A DNA stretch of 10,241 nucleotides from Saccoglossus kowalevskii (GCF_000003605.2 NW_003156244.1:2833-13073); one strand, 5' to 3'; positions 1 through 9,016 are shown, counted from the first letter of the stretch. Made by a program: numbers and translations. The notes: generated by a model not told the origin, from the sequence alone.

Positions 1-598
1 TATTGCCAAGTTGAACAAGTATTGAATTTCCTTTTTCTTTTTAAATAGTTCTTGTGCTTCAATTGTTTTCTTCTTAGTTACTGGTTTCTTTTTCTGCTGG
101 ATATTTTGGGGCATAATTTCGTTGTTATACAATTTGGTTACTGCTCTCTTGTGGTATATGAACGGTATCATTGAGGTGCTAGATTCAAGTGGATTTGAGC
201 CATGTAACAATAACATTTTAACCATATCAAAATGCTCATATGCTACTGCGTACCAAAGTGGTGTACGGTTACTTCTGTCTAACCTATCTAATCTTCTTCT
301 CAGGTCAGTGTTCAGCATGATTTCTAAACATTTTACTTTGCCATATTTTGCAATGTGATGTATGAGTGATTGCCCATGCTCATCAGTCACCATTTTTTCT
401 TCAGGTTCCAGATTTAAAAACTCTTCCATATTCAGAATATGCTTGACTACATTCCACTCATTCAAGTTTGCAGCTTTTACACCAAGTTTAGCTACACTTC
501 CAACAACATCTGACAATTGTTTCTTTTCGGTACACCATTGTAGTATTTCAAGTGATATAACATCATGTTTGTTTTCCAGAGCAACATCAAGAAGGCTT
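1..598 (-). CDS. Exon 7 (partial): last visible ankyrin repeats and lysine-rich segment
   Basis: The acceptor is TTTGGTATTCTAG|AAGCC in phase 2 (AG+A gives Arg). From there 199 codons stay open to base 1, covering residues 855-1053. Ankyrin-like units are seen at SLLDVALENKHDVISLEIL, at DEHGQSLIHHIAKYGKVKCL (about 924-950), and at NRTPLWYAVAYEHFDMVKML (about 961-992). A charged tail follows, with KKKPVTKKK and FKKKKEIQ from residue 1023, which could be a nuclear-localisation or membrane-contact patch or the start of a helix. No stop or donor appears before the edge, so this exon is incomplete. Confidence 0.94.
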
Positions 599-3500
599 CT
601 AGAATACCAAAGTAAGAGGTAAATCAACGCTTGTTATAGCTATGTGAGGTTATGTAATTCAAAGAAACAAAGAAATGTGTCAGATACAAGTCACAAACAA
701 CAGCTAACTAGTACATGTACTCACCTTCCCTGGAACTTCATAGATAAATCATTTCTATGGTTTATAAGTCTTCTGAATTCTTCGATATTACCATCCATGC
801 ATGCTCTATATATTGCTGGTCCATATAATGGGTGATCTGCATCACCCCTATAATGACAAAACACACGAATTGCAAATGACACTTTCCACCTGTTTCAGTT
901 TGTATTTAGGTATGGAAGGATGGTAGATGTGATATATTTATAATTTTGAATTCATTAAACTTGCTATGATAGTATATCCCCACGAAGCCATTTGAGAGTT
1001 ATTGTTTTAAACTCAAAACAGTGCTTCTATCTTTAAAAAATTCAGTGGACATTTGTTCTCAATATTAATCTGAAACTGAAAACATTTTAGGTTTTTAGGT
1101 TCAAATTATAGGGACTAAAACACCAAAAAAATACAAAATAATCTATAATAACCCAATGAAGGTTTAATTGTCACATACATAGAAATTGGACAGTGAATTT
1201 GAATTCATGATATGTTTCTATGGTGCAATGGTCAAAATCAAAATGTCGGGACAGGGATACTTCTGTTTTGTATCCTCAGTTGTAAATTAAAGCTTGACTC
1301 ATATTTCATCCCATAACGTATCATAATGGTAAACAACAACTCATAGGTAATGCAATGAATGATGCAGCATATTTAAACACAACAAAGTAAATAATTGCTG
1401 CTCGACAACGTTTTCATTCTCTGTTGTGGTGAAGATTATAATAGTTTGTAAAGTGCATTGCTATACATCATAAGTCATATAAACATTGATATATAAACAA
1501 CAGTGCATTGTCAAATTTGTAGTGTCTTTACTCACATTTGAGAGAGTGCATTTTCCAAGTTGTACTGTCGAATATCTGATATATCTGGCAAATGGAGACC
1601 TGCAATGTGTGTTAACAAACAATGGGTATTATGAAAAAGAATTGCTAAACCTCATTAAACTTACTCATTAATATATTTAAAATGTTTGTATGTAAGTCGT
1701 ATTCACTTACCAAGTGTTTTATAACTATCCATGAGTGCTGAAATAGATTTAGATTTGTTACAGTCAATTGCTACTTCAAATTGGAGTCGTGAAAAGTTGT
1801 CTTTTTGAAGAAGTACTTCTTTGCTATCAGCTAAAACTTTGATAGCTTCAGTGTTTTCAGCTGACACAGCTAGACTGAGTGGTGTAATAGACGATGTCCT
1901 ACAATCTTTCAACTGGAATGCAGTTTTATGTTTCCTCCATCCAGCTTTTGTTGTATATGTTATTACTTGTTCATTGTCATTGTGTGCTCCCCATGTTTCG
2001 TCTATGCTGATGTAATCCTTCCAATGCTGAAGGGATGATGATGTCTGAGGAGGTACATTTGCTTCCGTTTCCATATTCTTGAGATAATTTCTAATCGATG
2101 TCACAAATTTCTGTACATCCTTATCAAATGTAAATGCAAAGTGAAGAGCAGTCATTCCAAGAACATCTTCTGCTGGTATATTAATTTTCGCTCCAAATGA
2201 TTCTATCATCATCAATGCAAGTTTAGTGTGTTGACTATGAAGTGCCACAAGGAGTGGTGTTTTACCACTGTTGTCTTGTATGTCTGCTCGTATACCGTCA
2301 TTTTGTAGAAGGCATTTAACTATTGACGCATGACCTTTTTCACATGAATAGTGCATTGGTGTTGCGCCTCGCCAGTCACGTGCATTCAGGTTGGCATTGT
2401 TTAACTCCAAAATATATTGAACGATTTTTAATTCCCCGGCCTGACAAGCCTCGTGTAAAGCTGTTCGTCCCATGTAATCAGGAAGAGATATGTCAACGCC
2501 ATGTTCACAAAACATTTTAAGTAACTGTAATTTCCCAAATGATGTGGTCCATCCAAGATAGCGTTGGGTTATTATTTTATCTCGACATTTTGACAGAATG
2601 TGCTCCATTTCATCAGGACTCGGCTTGATATTTTGTTCTAGTTCATTTATGAATAAAGCCCTACACTGTTTATCAAATACCATTTCTTTGTGATGTAGAA
2701 GAAAACTGATAACCGCTACATTCTTTTTGTGTAGTGCCTCCAGCATGGCCTGTTTGATATGCTCTGCTTTCATGCCTTTTTGTGAAAGTACCAGCTCAAT
2801 GATTTTTATATTACCTTTTCGACATGCAATACTTAATGGTGTTTTCCCACTGCTGTCTTCTATGAACCACTTGACACCATGTTTTGGTACTAGGAATTGT
2901 AACGTTGGCATAGCACCATTTTCAACAGCTTCATGAAGCAGAGTTTGTTTCACCATATTGCGGGTATTGACAAGTTGGACAAGTAAGGAATCATCAACTA
3001 AGTTACTGAGCAGATTTAAGTTACCATTCACAGCTAGAGGTTGAATAATAAGCCTAGCAATTTCAGGAGGTAGTTTAGGTATTTCCGGAAGCAAGGTCTC
3101 CCAAAACTCAATTGGAAGGGTACTCATAAGCTGTAATGGCGTATAGCCGTTCATATCACGCATTTCATTAATATCAACACCACATTGAAGGAAAATAGCG
3201 AGTATATCATAACGTTTGCAATAAATACTCAGGTGTAATGCTGTTTTCCCATTTATATCTTGTTGATTTACAACATCGGAATCAAAATATTCTAGCAGCG
3301 TCTTTACTGTTCTTATGTGACCATTCGTCGTAGCATAATGCAATGGAGTTGCACCACGAGAATCAGTAAGATTGGATTTTGTGAGGGTTCGTAGAGATGA
3401 TAGAATAGAGATGACAACCTCAGTCTTTCCATAGGCAGCTGATTCATGCAAACCTGCCATACAAAATAAAGACAAACATTGGCTCATTGCAAGACAAGAG

Positions 3501-6500
3501 TCATTTTTGTATGGTGAATATGTTTAACATATCACTGAAGAAAAATAAATCTAACACACTAATGCCCCATGTATATATTGATGTACACTTTTTAAAATGG
3601 GTTGTTTTAGGGCCATATGAAGTGCTTCATCTGTATTCAGTGTATCAATATGCGTACTTAGTTTCTAAAAAATAAGATGTACTATGAATCTACAAATAGA
3701 TGAATTTGTCAAATTGTTGAACCTGAACTTGAACTAATTATTAAGTCTGTGTTCAACGAATGTCCTTTTTGCGGTTTCAAGTAATATATATACGTTTATG
3801 TTTTGTTCTGTTACAAGGTTATATCTTTCCCTAACTAGAACATCATTACATCATTAACATACCTTCAACACTGCTAATTGTCATTCGTGTACATTCATTG
3901 TAGGGTAAAAAGTCGAAGCCACCTGTTGGCACACCATTGCCTTCTACTGTATGTGGTCCCAGACTGTTGATAACCTCCGTAGCACATCGACCATCAGGAA
4001 CGGCTATAGCGAATACCACTGCAGCAAATGTAACTTTCTTGTTCCGCCAATTCGTTGTATGGTATTTAACATCGGTATATTGGAACTTTTCATTGGGAAT
4101 GGATTTTGGCATCTTGTGGAGAATTTGAAAAACCTTGACTCTATTTTCTTTGTCTCTTTGCATCAGTCCCCCTTTCTGAAGAAATGTCACTTGAAATCGT
4201 TGAGTTGTCAATGACAACTTGGATCTACATTCTGATAATGTAGTCTGTCTACTTACTGGTAAAATAATGTCTTCATAAGACAACTTTTCCGTGTAATCAG
4301 TTCTGGTCTTTGAAATACGAAATTGTACTGGAATATGTACCTCACCATCTTCACCAGTGACCTGTTCCTTTTCTTTTTCTGTTAAAAATAGAGCATGGTT
4401 AATAAATACAACCTTGTTTCTGATCACTTAGGAAGTAATCAATTTAAAGCTGCTAAATTACTAACCCTAATTGCCAAATTTAGGTCAAAAGTTCAAGCAA
4501 CTAATAACTAATATTTCTTATGCTACAAAAGCATATACAGTTCACATGAATGTCTGATCTGAAAATCACCGTCAACTAATGCATAGCAGCTTTACTTTTC
4601 ATCAACCTTTCAGTAAAATCCTAAACATCACTGTAAAACATCAGTGTAAATTATGCCAAATTTACAGATCCATTACTTTTTCGTTTTACGTTATACTAAA
4701 CGTATGGCATTGAAATAGTTCATAACAGCAAAACAAACAGTCTCTCTGAGATAGCTCTTGCTAGGAGTGCACATTTGGATTACAGAATTGGAGATATCAC
4801 AAAATGAACAAATTTAAGAATTGAATATATCATTACGAAATGAGCAAATGTGAGAGCCCCCCCCCCCGAGATACATATATGTATAATATCAAAGCAATCA
4901 GTATTGCGTTTTTTAACAAGAAGTCGAAAATATCACTTTTTACCAAAAAATGACGAAAATATTCATCAAAATTGGAGAGGGGTACACAAGGTACATATAA
5001 ACCAAGTATCAAAGTAATCAGACATGTAGTTTTCAAGAAGAAGAAAATTGGAGAGGTCCACCCAAAGTACATAAACATCAAATATCAAAGTAATCAGGTA
5101 TGTAGTTTTCTAGAAGAAGTCGAAAAAGTTAAAAGTTGATGGACAGTCACCCATATGATAAGCTCCGCTCGACAAAATCAATAGTGGAGCTAAAAAGTCT
5201 ACAATCATTCATACGTAAATTGGTATCCCGGAACACCTGCCCAATCGATTAAAAAACTATTATTTTCCATTTATGGGTAAAGATGCATCCAGGTGGCCTA
5301 GCAGCGCACTTTTCAAGACAAAGGCATATTAATAAGAATATTGCCAGCATACCAGACACACGATTCCTTGTGCATAGTATGAGCATCTTCAGCTCCCATT
5401 GAAATAACTTATAGATTTATATAGGTGTCTATTTATTACATGTCTATAGATCTGTATATCTATTTATAGAAACTACCGGTTATATATAATATTCCCTTTC
5501 AACTTATATATACACGGATATAGTGAGCTATATATGTGTATTGACCAATGACCTACGCGTGTACATATGTACAAAATGTGTTGCTTGAAATCGAATAAAA
5601 CTAATAAAAATACATATATTTTGTCCACACATTTTGAAAAGTCTTGTAACTTTCTATTTTTGGCAAGATGATTAAGCAGACCGTTATAAAATAAATAAAT
5701 CTCTCTAACGTGATTGCCATGAGTAGCGATTGTGTGAAATTGCTCTAGAGATGAAAACAAAACGACTACACTTTGTTACCACAGATGGTGCTATTCAGGC
5801 AGCCTCATTCTGATGTATTATACTTCCCAATGAATGACACATACAAGTCAAACATCATGACATTGTTCAATAACAGCAATAAATCCATTACTATGCCTCA
5901 ATGTTTGTCTTTTTATCTCAAATAACTACTGGTTTCTGTTTGAATTGTAATTAAAAAAACATCACATTTAAATAGATGTGTACCCTTACAAACTACCAGG
6001 ATATACGACATTTTAAGGGTTATGCATTAAGTTTATAATGAGTATATATTATTATATGTTATGGTCTTAATTTGAAATCCATTGTTATTCTTTTCGTGAT
6101 GTCGAGTTCACCATCGGTTTTCTATTCTATATTTAAAATTGTGTCATTAAATTCTTAAAAGTAAATTTTATTGGAGTGCATTTAATAATGAAAACAGTGA
6201 CGTTATTTTGTTGTGTATCCATGGATGTATTTTAAATTTATATTGAAGACCGCAACATGTTTGTACAGCACATTCTTGAAATGATTTTTTTAAAGATGTA
6301 TCTGTTATTGGGAACCCAAAAATTAGAATTAAGAATCCTGTGTTTGATTTCCAAAAACACAATATTCTTTTAGACTGAGAAACCCAGCTAAGAGTTTATA
6401 TAGTATTCCATGATTGGTGCCAATATATGTACAAAACTTGTGTTCTACGGGTGTTGAACGATTATAGCAAATTACAAAACACATCGAAATGCTAGAATGA

Positions 6501-7290
6501 GATCCTCACAGTGATACGAGTGTCAAATTTGGTTCCTCCTTGTAAATGAAAGTAACACGTGATTTGTTTTCTATCGACACACAACACAATCGGAAATACG
6601 CTAGGGATTAAATAACCAATAGAAACAGGTTATATCTATATATCATATACGCTGCTATTCTAGTGACAATTGGGGGTCAACTACCGTAAAATGGGTCATT
6701 CGTGGTCAGAATTAACAGTTCAAAGGACTTACCTAGTGTAGGGGATTCAACAGGTAGACTTCCTTCCCATGCTATTCGTCTGCCTCCAAAACCTGCTAAA
6801 AATATTTAAAAACACGTGTCAGTTTCAGCATACAATTATATAGAAAAAAATGCAATCACATTGTAAGGTATATCTTAATTATGTTGAATTGTATATTTTC
6901 AGGTATCTTGGTATGTTCAAAAGTACACCCAACCACAAAACACCGACCGCCATTTTTAAACGGATTATTCCTTTTCGTATAGTACTAAAATATAATAATC
7001 TTATTCATATCTGAACATATATTTTGAATCGGTATTTGCTCTTCAAAATCACGTGTATTTATTGTATTTGTTTATTTTAGTATAAAATATTAATTTTTAG
7101 AATACTAAGGAGAACACTGGTTCAAGTATACAAACAAGAAACAGCAATTTGATGTGTTGTATGTCGTTATACAATATCGCAGATAATTCCTGTGCACACT
7201 CTATCAAATGCCCGTGCGCGTTAGTCGCTTCTTACCTTGTTCTTCTCGGCCATTGCTAACTGGCTTTACTTTTGACGACAAACAACCCAT
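1..7290 (-). CDS. Multi-exon gene for an N-terminally acylated ankyrin-repeat protein (3' end beyond window)
   Basis: Seven exons join as complement(1..598, 725..847, 1536..1599, 1711..3453, 3863..4378, 6733..6792, 7236..7290). They total 3159 nt, or 1053 codons with no stop, and the last codon ends exactly at base 1, so the gene continues off the left edge. All six introns are GT-AG and every donor phase matches the next acceptor phase (1,1,1,1,2,2). Such agreement is very unlikely by chance. Predicted order: MGCLSSK lipid-anchor leader; linker to about residue 38; unrecognised domain 39-210; ankyrin array from about 211 to 993 with an insert near 671-729; lysine-rich tail from 1023. Ankyrin repeats bind proteins, and Gly2 plus Cys3 predicts membrane attachment, so a peripheral membrane scaffold is the inference. 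There is no transmembrane segment and no visible enzymatic motif. I do not recognise a named orthologue. Confidence 0.93.
599..724 (-). other. Intron 6 (126 nt)
   Basis: Consensus GTGAGT donor and TTCTAG acceptor on the minus strand, phase 2. Nothing else is recognised inside. Confidence 0.88.
725..847 (-). CDS. Exon 6: single ankyrin-like unit (123 nt)
   Basis: The acceptor is TTTTGTCATTATAG|GGGTGA and the donor GGGAAG|GTGAGT, phase 2 at both ends. The product reads GDADHPLYGPAIYRACMDG and then NIEEFRRLINHRND. The AIYRACMDGNIEEFRRLI stretch matches the helix-turn-helix core of an ankyrin unit. The exon is symmetric and is about one repeat long. It lies 126 nt upstream of exon 7 and is split from exon 5 by a 688-nt intron. 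Confidence 0.89.
848..1535 (-). other. Intron 5 (688 nt)
   Basis: Donor GTGAGT at 1535-1530 and acceptor ATTATAG at 849-848, phase 2. The interior is AT-rich with scattered stops on both strands. I see no repeat, RNA gene or further exon in it. Confidence 0.85.
1536..1599 (-). CDS. Exon 5: 64-nt connecting exon
   Basis: The acceptor is ACACACATTGCAG|GTCTCC and the donor CAAAT|GTGAGT. The exon encodes LHLPDISDIRQYNLENALSQ flanked by split codons. It enters in phase 1 (G+GT gives Gly) and leaves in phase 2 (AT+G gives Met). It is needed to reconcile the phase 1 end of exon 4 with the phase 2 start of exon 6, which is strong indirect support for such a small exon. It links the main ankyrin block to the later repeats and has no recognised motif. 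Confidence 0.87.
1600..1710 (-). other. Intron 4 (111 nt)
   Basis: Donor GTAAGT at 1710-1705 and acceptor CATTGCAG at 1601-1600, phase 1. It is the shortest intron of the gene and nothing else is seen inside. Confidence 0.88.
1711..3453 (-). CDS. Exon 4: long ankyrin-repeat exon (581 codons)
   Basis: The acceptor is TTTTGTATGGCAG|GTTTGC and the donor CTTG|GTAAGT, both phase 1, giving residues 211-791. Clear ankyrin units, each with a TPLH-like turn and a helix pair, include GATPLHYATTNGHIRTVKTL, GKTALHLSIYCKRYDILAIF, GKTPLSIACRKGNIKIIELV, GRTALHEACQAGELKIVQYI and GATPMHYSCEKGHASIVKCL. Between them lie degenerate ones, giving about 13-15 in total. A non-ankyrin insert lies at about residues 671-729 (including SLQHWKDYISIDETWG and a KAGWRKHK basic stretch), before the repeats resume at SITPLSLAVSAENTEAIKVL. 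An open frame runs upstream to an ATG at 3487, but that ATG lies in the intron before a consensus acceptor, so it is not the real start. The repeats are expected to form a curved protein-binding solenoid. Confidence 0.96.
3454..3862 (-). other. Intron 3 (409 nt)
   Basis: Donor GTATGT at 3862-3857 and acceptor TGGCAG at 3455-3454, phase 1. It is AT-rich with no internal feature recognised. The ATG at 3487 that extends the exon 4 frame lies inside this intron. Confidence 0.88.
3863..4378 (-). CDS. Exon 3: unrecognised domain of about 172 residues
   Basis: The acceptor is CTATTTTTAACAG|AAAAAG and the donor GAAG|GTATGT, both phase 1. The exon encodes residues 39-210. It opens with a charged segment (EKEKEQVTGEDGEVH), followed by alternating hydrophobic stretches that look beta-rich, such as VHIPVQFRIS, RFQVTFLQKGG and NKKVTFAAVVFAIAV. 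The last is the most hydrophobic part but is too short and too closely flanked by charges to be a clear membrane helix. The exon ends TISSVEG, directly before the first ankyrin unit. The domain contains no ankyrin signature and no motif I can assign (not evidently a DEATH, SAM, PH or kinase domain). Because the exon is symmetric it could be inserted or skipped as a module. Confidence 0.9.
4857..4867 (+). repeat. C11 homopolymer tract
   Basis: Eleven consecutive cytosines sit at the left edge of the intronic dispersed repeat, next to GAGATACATATATG. Such tracts are length-variable and prone to sequencing error. Confidence 0.9.
4868..5200 (+). repeat. Dispersed repeat with tandem 76-nt units and hairpin end
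   Basis: The core TATCAAAG(C/T)AATCAG occurs at 4887, 5007 and 5083. The latter two belong to adjacent direct repeats of 76 nt (about 4968-5043 and 5044-5119), each running from AAATTGGAGAGG to TGTAGTTTTC and a GAAGAAG stretch. The first copy is more diverged and 120 nt away. After the last unit come GTCGAAAAAGTTAAAAGTTG and ATGGACAG, then a hairpin: AGCTCCGCT at 5161 pairs with AGTGGAGCT ending at 5191, with one mismatch. The layout suggests a non-autonomous interspersed element with internal subrepeats and a stem-loop terminus, inserted in intron 2. The family assignment is open. Confidence 0.7.
6733..6792 (-). CDS. Exon 2: 20-residue linker with a tandem (NAGNAG) acceptor
   Basis: The acceptor is ...TTTTTAGCAG|GT and the donor CTAG|GTAAGT, so the exon is 60 nt and phase 1 at both ends. 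It encodes residues 19-38, beginning GFGGRRIAWEG. The first Gly is made from the G of exon 1 plus GT. The TAGCAG acceptor allows a start 3 nt earlier at 6795, which would add one Ala and keep the frame. The exon is short, but its frame is open only in the phase both neighbours require, which supports it. The peptide is not a family I recognise. Confidence 0.83.
6793..7235 (-). other. Intron 1 (443 nt)
   Basis: Donor GTAAGA at 7235-7230 and acceptor TTTTTAGCAG ending at 6793, with an alternative AG ending at 6796; phase 1. It is AT-rich and contains T-rich runs. First introns often hold enhancers, but no specific site is convincing here. Confidence 0.83.
7236..7290 (-). CDS. Exon 1: start codon and MGCLSSK acylation leader (18 codons + 1 nt)
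   Basis: The start codon lies at 7290-7288 in a strong Kozak context, with A at -3 and G at +4 (ACACCATGGG). The exon encodes MGCLSSKVKPVSNGREEQ and ends at CAAG|GTAAGA, leaving phase 1. Gly2 with Ser6 and Lys7 fits the N-myristoyltransferase consensus, and Cys3 is the usual palmitoylated partner, as in Src-family kinases and G-alpha subunits. The downstream exons are in phase with it. The lipidation is inferred from the motif. Promoter-like elements lie about 160-190 bp upstream. Confidence 0.85.
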
Positions 7291-7451
7291 GGTGTTCTGG
7301 TTACGTTAGAACAGGAAAACTGGTACACACGTCGCGAATAACTCACACAGTTGGTTGAATACTTTCTCCTTACACTACAATATGCAAACAAACATATATT
7401 CTGGTTTCTTGTTCCGCCTTGAAACAATGGTGTCCCTTACACAATAGCTGT

Positions 7452-7479
7452 GTCTCCATTGGTAACCTTGGAGACCAAT
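7452..7479 (-). promoter_or_regulatory. Candidate promoter: two opposed CCAAT boxes and X-box-like palindrome
   Basis: About 160-190 bp upstream of the ATG the plus strand reads GTCTCCATTGGTAAC and continues CTTGGAGACCAAT. GTCTCCA and TGGAGAC form a 7-bp inverted repeat. ATTGG at 7458 and CCAAT at 7475 are inverted NF-Y-type boxes. On the minus strand GTTACC-AAT-GGAGAC resembles an RFX X-box with one perfect half (GTTACC) and one weak half. No TATA box is placed confidently. Function is inferred from motif and position only. Confidence 0.4.
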
Positions 7480-8826
7480 ATCACAATCGACGTAAATTTA
7501 AATACAGTATACGTGCGTAGGCAAGGTATGAAGGTATGAACGTATGCGTATGAACAATAAAGCGAGAGCGTATTTATATCAGTATCTTCGTGTTGATTAC
7601 ATGTGGTGGCAGGTAACAAGTTAATACATGTACAGCGCGATAGCAGTAGAACGGCTGTGAATGCCGACACTGCGTTCACATAACCTCATAAATTAACGGT
7701 GCAAACCATGGTGAATACCACTGAGGTGCATCGACATCGCAGCATGTGATATGAACTACGATTTTTGGTGACAATATACTCGTTTTGACATGGTCACGCA
7801 TGCGATTGTGTTGTAGTTAAAACTCTTTTTTTAAAACTGACAAATAAACACATGTGAACCCAATTAAGTGTATTTAGTAAAGTGTAGTCTTCCGATAATA
7901 AATGCAATCTTGGTCAGGTGTTGGTTTGGAGAAACCAGTGTTTAATGCTGCGTGTCGCCACTGTGGCAATACAATATATATTATATAGCCGTTATGATTG
8001 TCTATACGTGCGCCATGACATTTTCTTGTCATAATAGTTGGTTTCGAGCCCCCCCCCCCCCAAAAAAAAAAACACAACAACGTTGATTTAGTTGATTCAT
8101 ACATCAAAGAGGCCGCGGTATTTATTTTGAAATCATAATGGCGTAATTTTCCGCATCATCACAAACTGTGTGGAACGTTAGTGGAACAAAGCAACTAGAA
8201 CTTTGAATTACTAGCATGTCCGAATATGGTAATCAACGTCGTTGAATTCGAACTTGCTTACTAGCTAATACACCGGCTAATTTAATTTTGAATGTGTGCT
8301 TGTTTAGTGTACAACATTGATTTCATTTCATTTCATCGCATTTTATTTTTATATATAAATATGTACAAACATATTACAAATTTACTGTAATGAACGTGGA
8401 GTCGGAAATGTTAGAACGTGGCTGTTCAGCATCTTTGAGAAAGGCAATAAATAACAATAATAACAAATAATTAATGAGTGTGGGTGATTTAAATATATTG
8501 ACAATTTCATGCCACTTGCCATGCACATGAGATGATTACTCATCATGTATTCTTGTAACATATACTATATACTATAACCATGTGTTCATCTGTTGAATGT
8601 TTTGCTGCATGCGTATTCTGGATCAGAGTAGACACATTTTCTAACAGTTTTCCTCTCAGTTACAATAAACTTGGCATAGTTATTTACACTGACGGCTCAG
8701 TTGACGATTGTTAGCAGCAATGCTGAACACCCATTCACACATGATGAATCACCATCTAGTAGTAATTTCACTGCATCATATCTATCAGAATGAGTTTCAT
8801 ATTATAGAGGTGTTCTTGCATAGTCG
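7480..8826. other. Gene-free upstream interval
   Basis: No convincing gene was found on either strand. The longest open frames (about 80 codons) have no recognisable domain and cross homopolymers. Visible structure is limited to the C13A11 tract at 8049-8072, an ATTTCATTTCATTTC run near 8320, and an AT-rich stretch near 8340-8480. Confidence 0.6.
8049..8072 (+). repeat. C13A11 homopolymer junction
   Basis: Thirteen cytosines are followed immediately by eleven adenines. It may be a simple-repeat expansion or the remains of a retroposed tail. No flanking target duplication was seen. Confidence 0.85.
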
Positions 8827-8865
8827 GGGACGACGTCAAAAGATCGATGTCGGATAAAAAACTTA
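8827..8865 (+). repeat. Left terminal inverted repeat
   Basis: It matches the reverse complement of 9268-9306 at all 39 positions. The match breaks at G8826 on the outer side and A8866 on the inner side. Confidence 0.95.
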
Positions 8866-9016
8866 ATTCTTTTAGTTTTTTCCCAAAACCCCCCACTGAC
8901 TACTTAATTGATAATTATTGATCATGGCGTCAGACTATATTAACCATTATATGCAAATTAATAATCGGACAGTAGCATGGCATAGCAGTTGGTTGTAATA
9001 ATGAAGCGGAATATAC

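Larger units (their letters stand above)
4379..6732 (-). other. Intron 2 (2354 nt), carrying a dispersed repeat
   Basis: Donor GTAAGT at 6732-6727 and acceptor TTAACAG at 4380-4379, phase 1. The distal part holds a repeat at about 4850-5200, listed separately. The stretch 5400-5570 is very AT-rich, with many TATA/CTATAG words but no clean tandem period. I see no RNA gene or convincing coding stretch in 5220-6700; short open frames there read as low-complexity. Confidence 0.83.

Noticed and set aside
122-622. Plus-strand open frames at 122-358 and 362-622
   Set aside because: They are antisense shadows of exon 7, which encodes ankyrin repeats on the minus strand.
3454-3487. ATG at 3487 as the start of a separate 594-residue ankyrin protein
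   Set aside because: A consensus acceptor (TTTTGTATGGCAG) at 3454 joins exon 3 in matching phase, and the residues before it (MSQCLSLFCM) read as translated polypyrimidine tract.
3937-4214. Plus-strand open frames over exon 3
   Set aside because: They overlap a spliced, phase-consistent minus-strand exon and have no recognisable content.
4833-5081. 82-codon minus-strand open frame
   Set aside because: It lies across the dispersed repeat and the C11 tract within intron 2 and reads as low-complexity hydrophobic text.
5400-5570. TATA/CTATAG-rich stretch as a satellite or promoter
   Set aside because: No fixed repeat period and no linked transcription unit; ordinary AT-rich intron sequence.
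7437-7679. 80-codon minus-strand open frame upstream of exon 1
   Set aside because: It overlaps the promoter-like palindrome, has no domain or splice support, and its length is expected by chance.
8600-8700. Coding-like minus-strand text (AKFIVTERKTVRKCVYSDPE)
   Set aside because: Only about 33 codons before a stop, with no flanking splice sites or neighbouring fragments in frame; too short to call.
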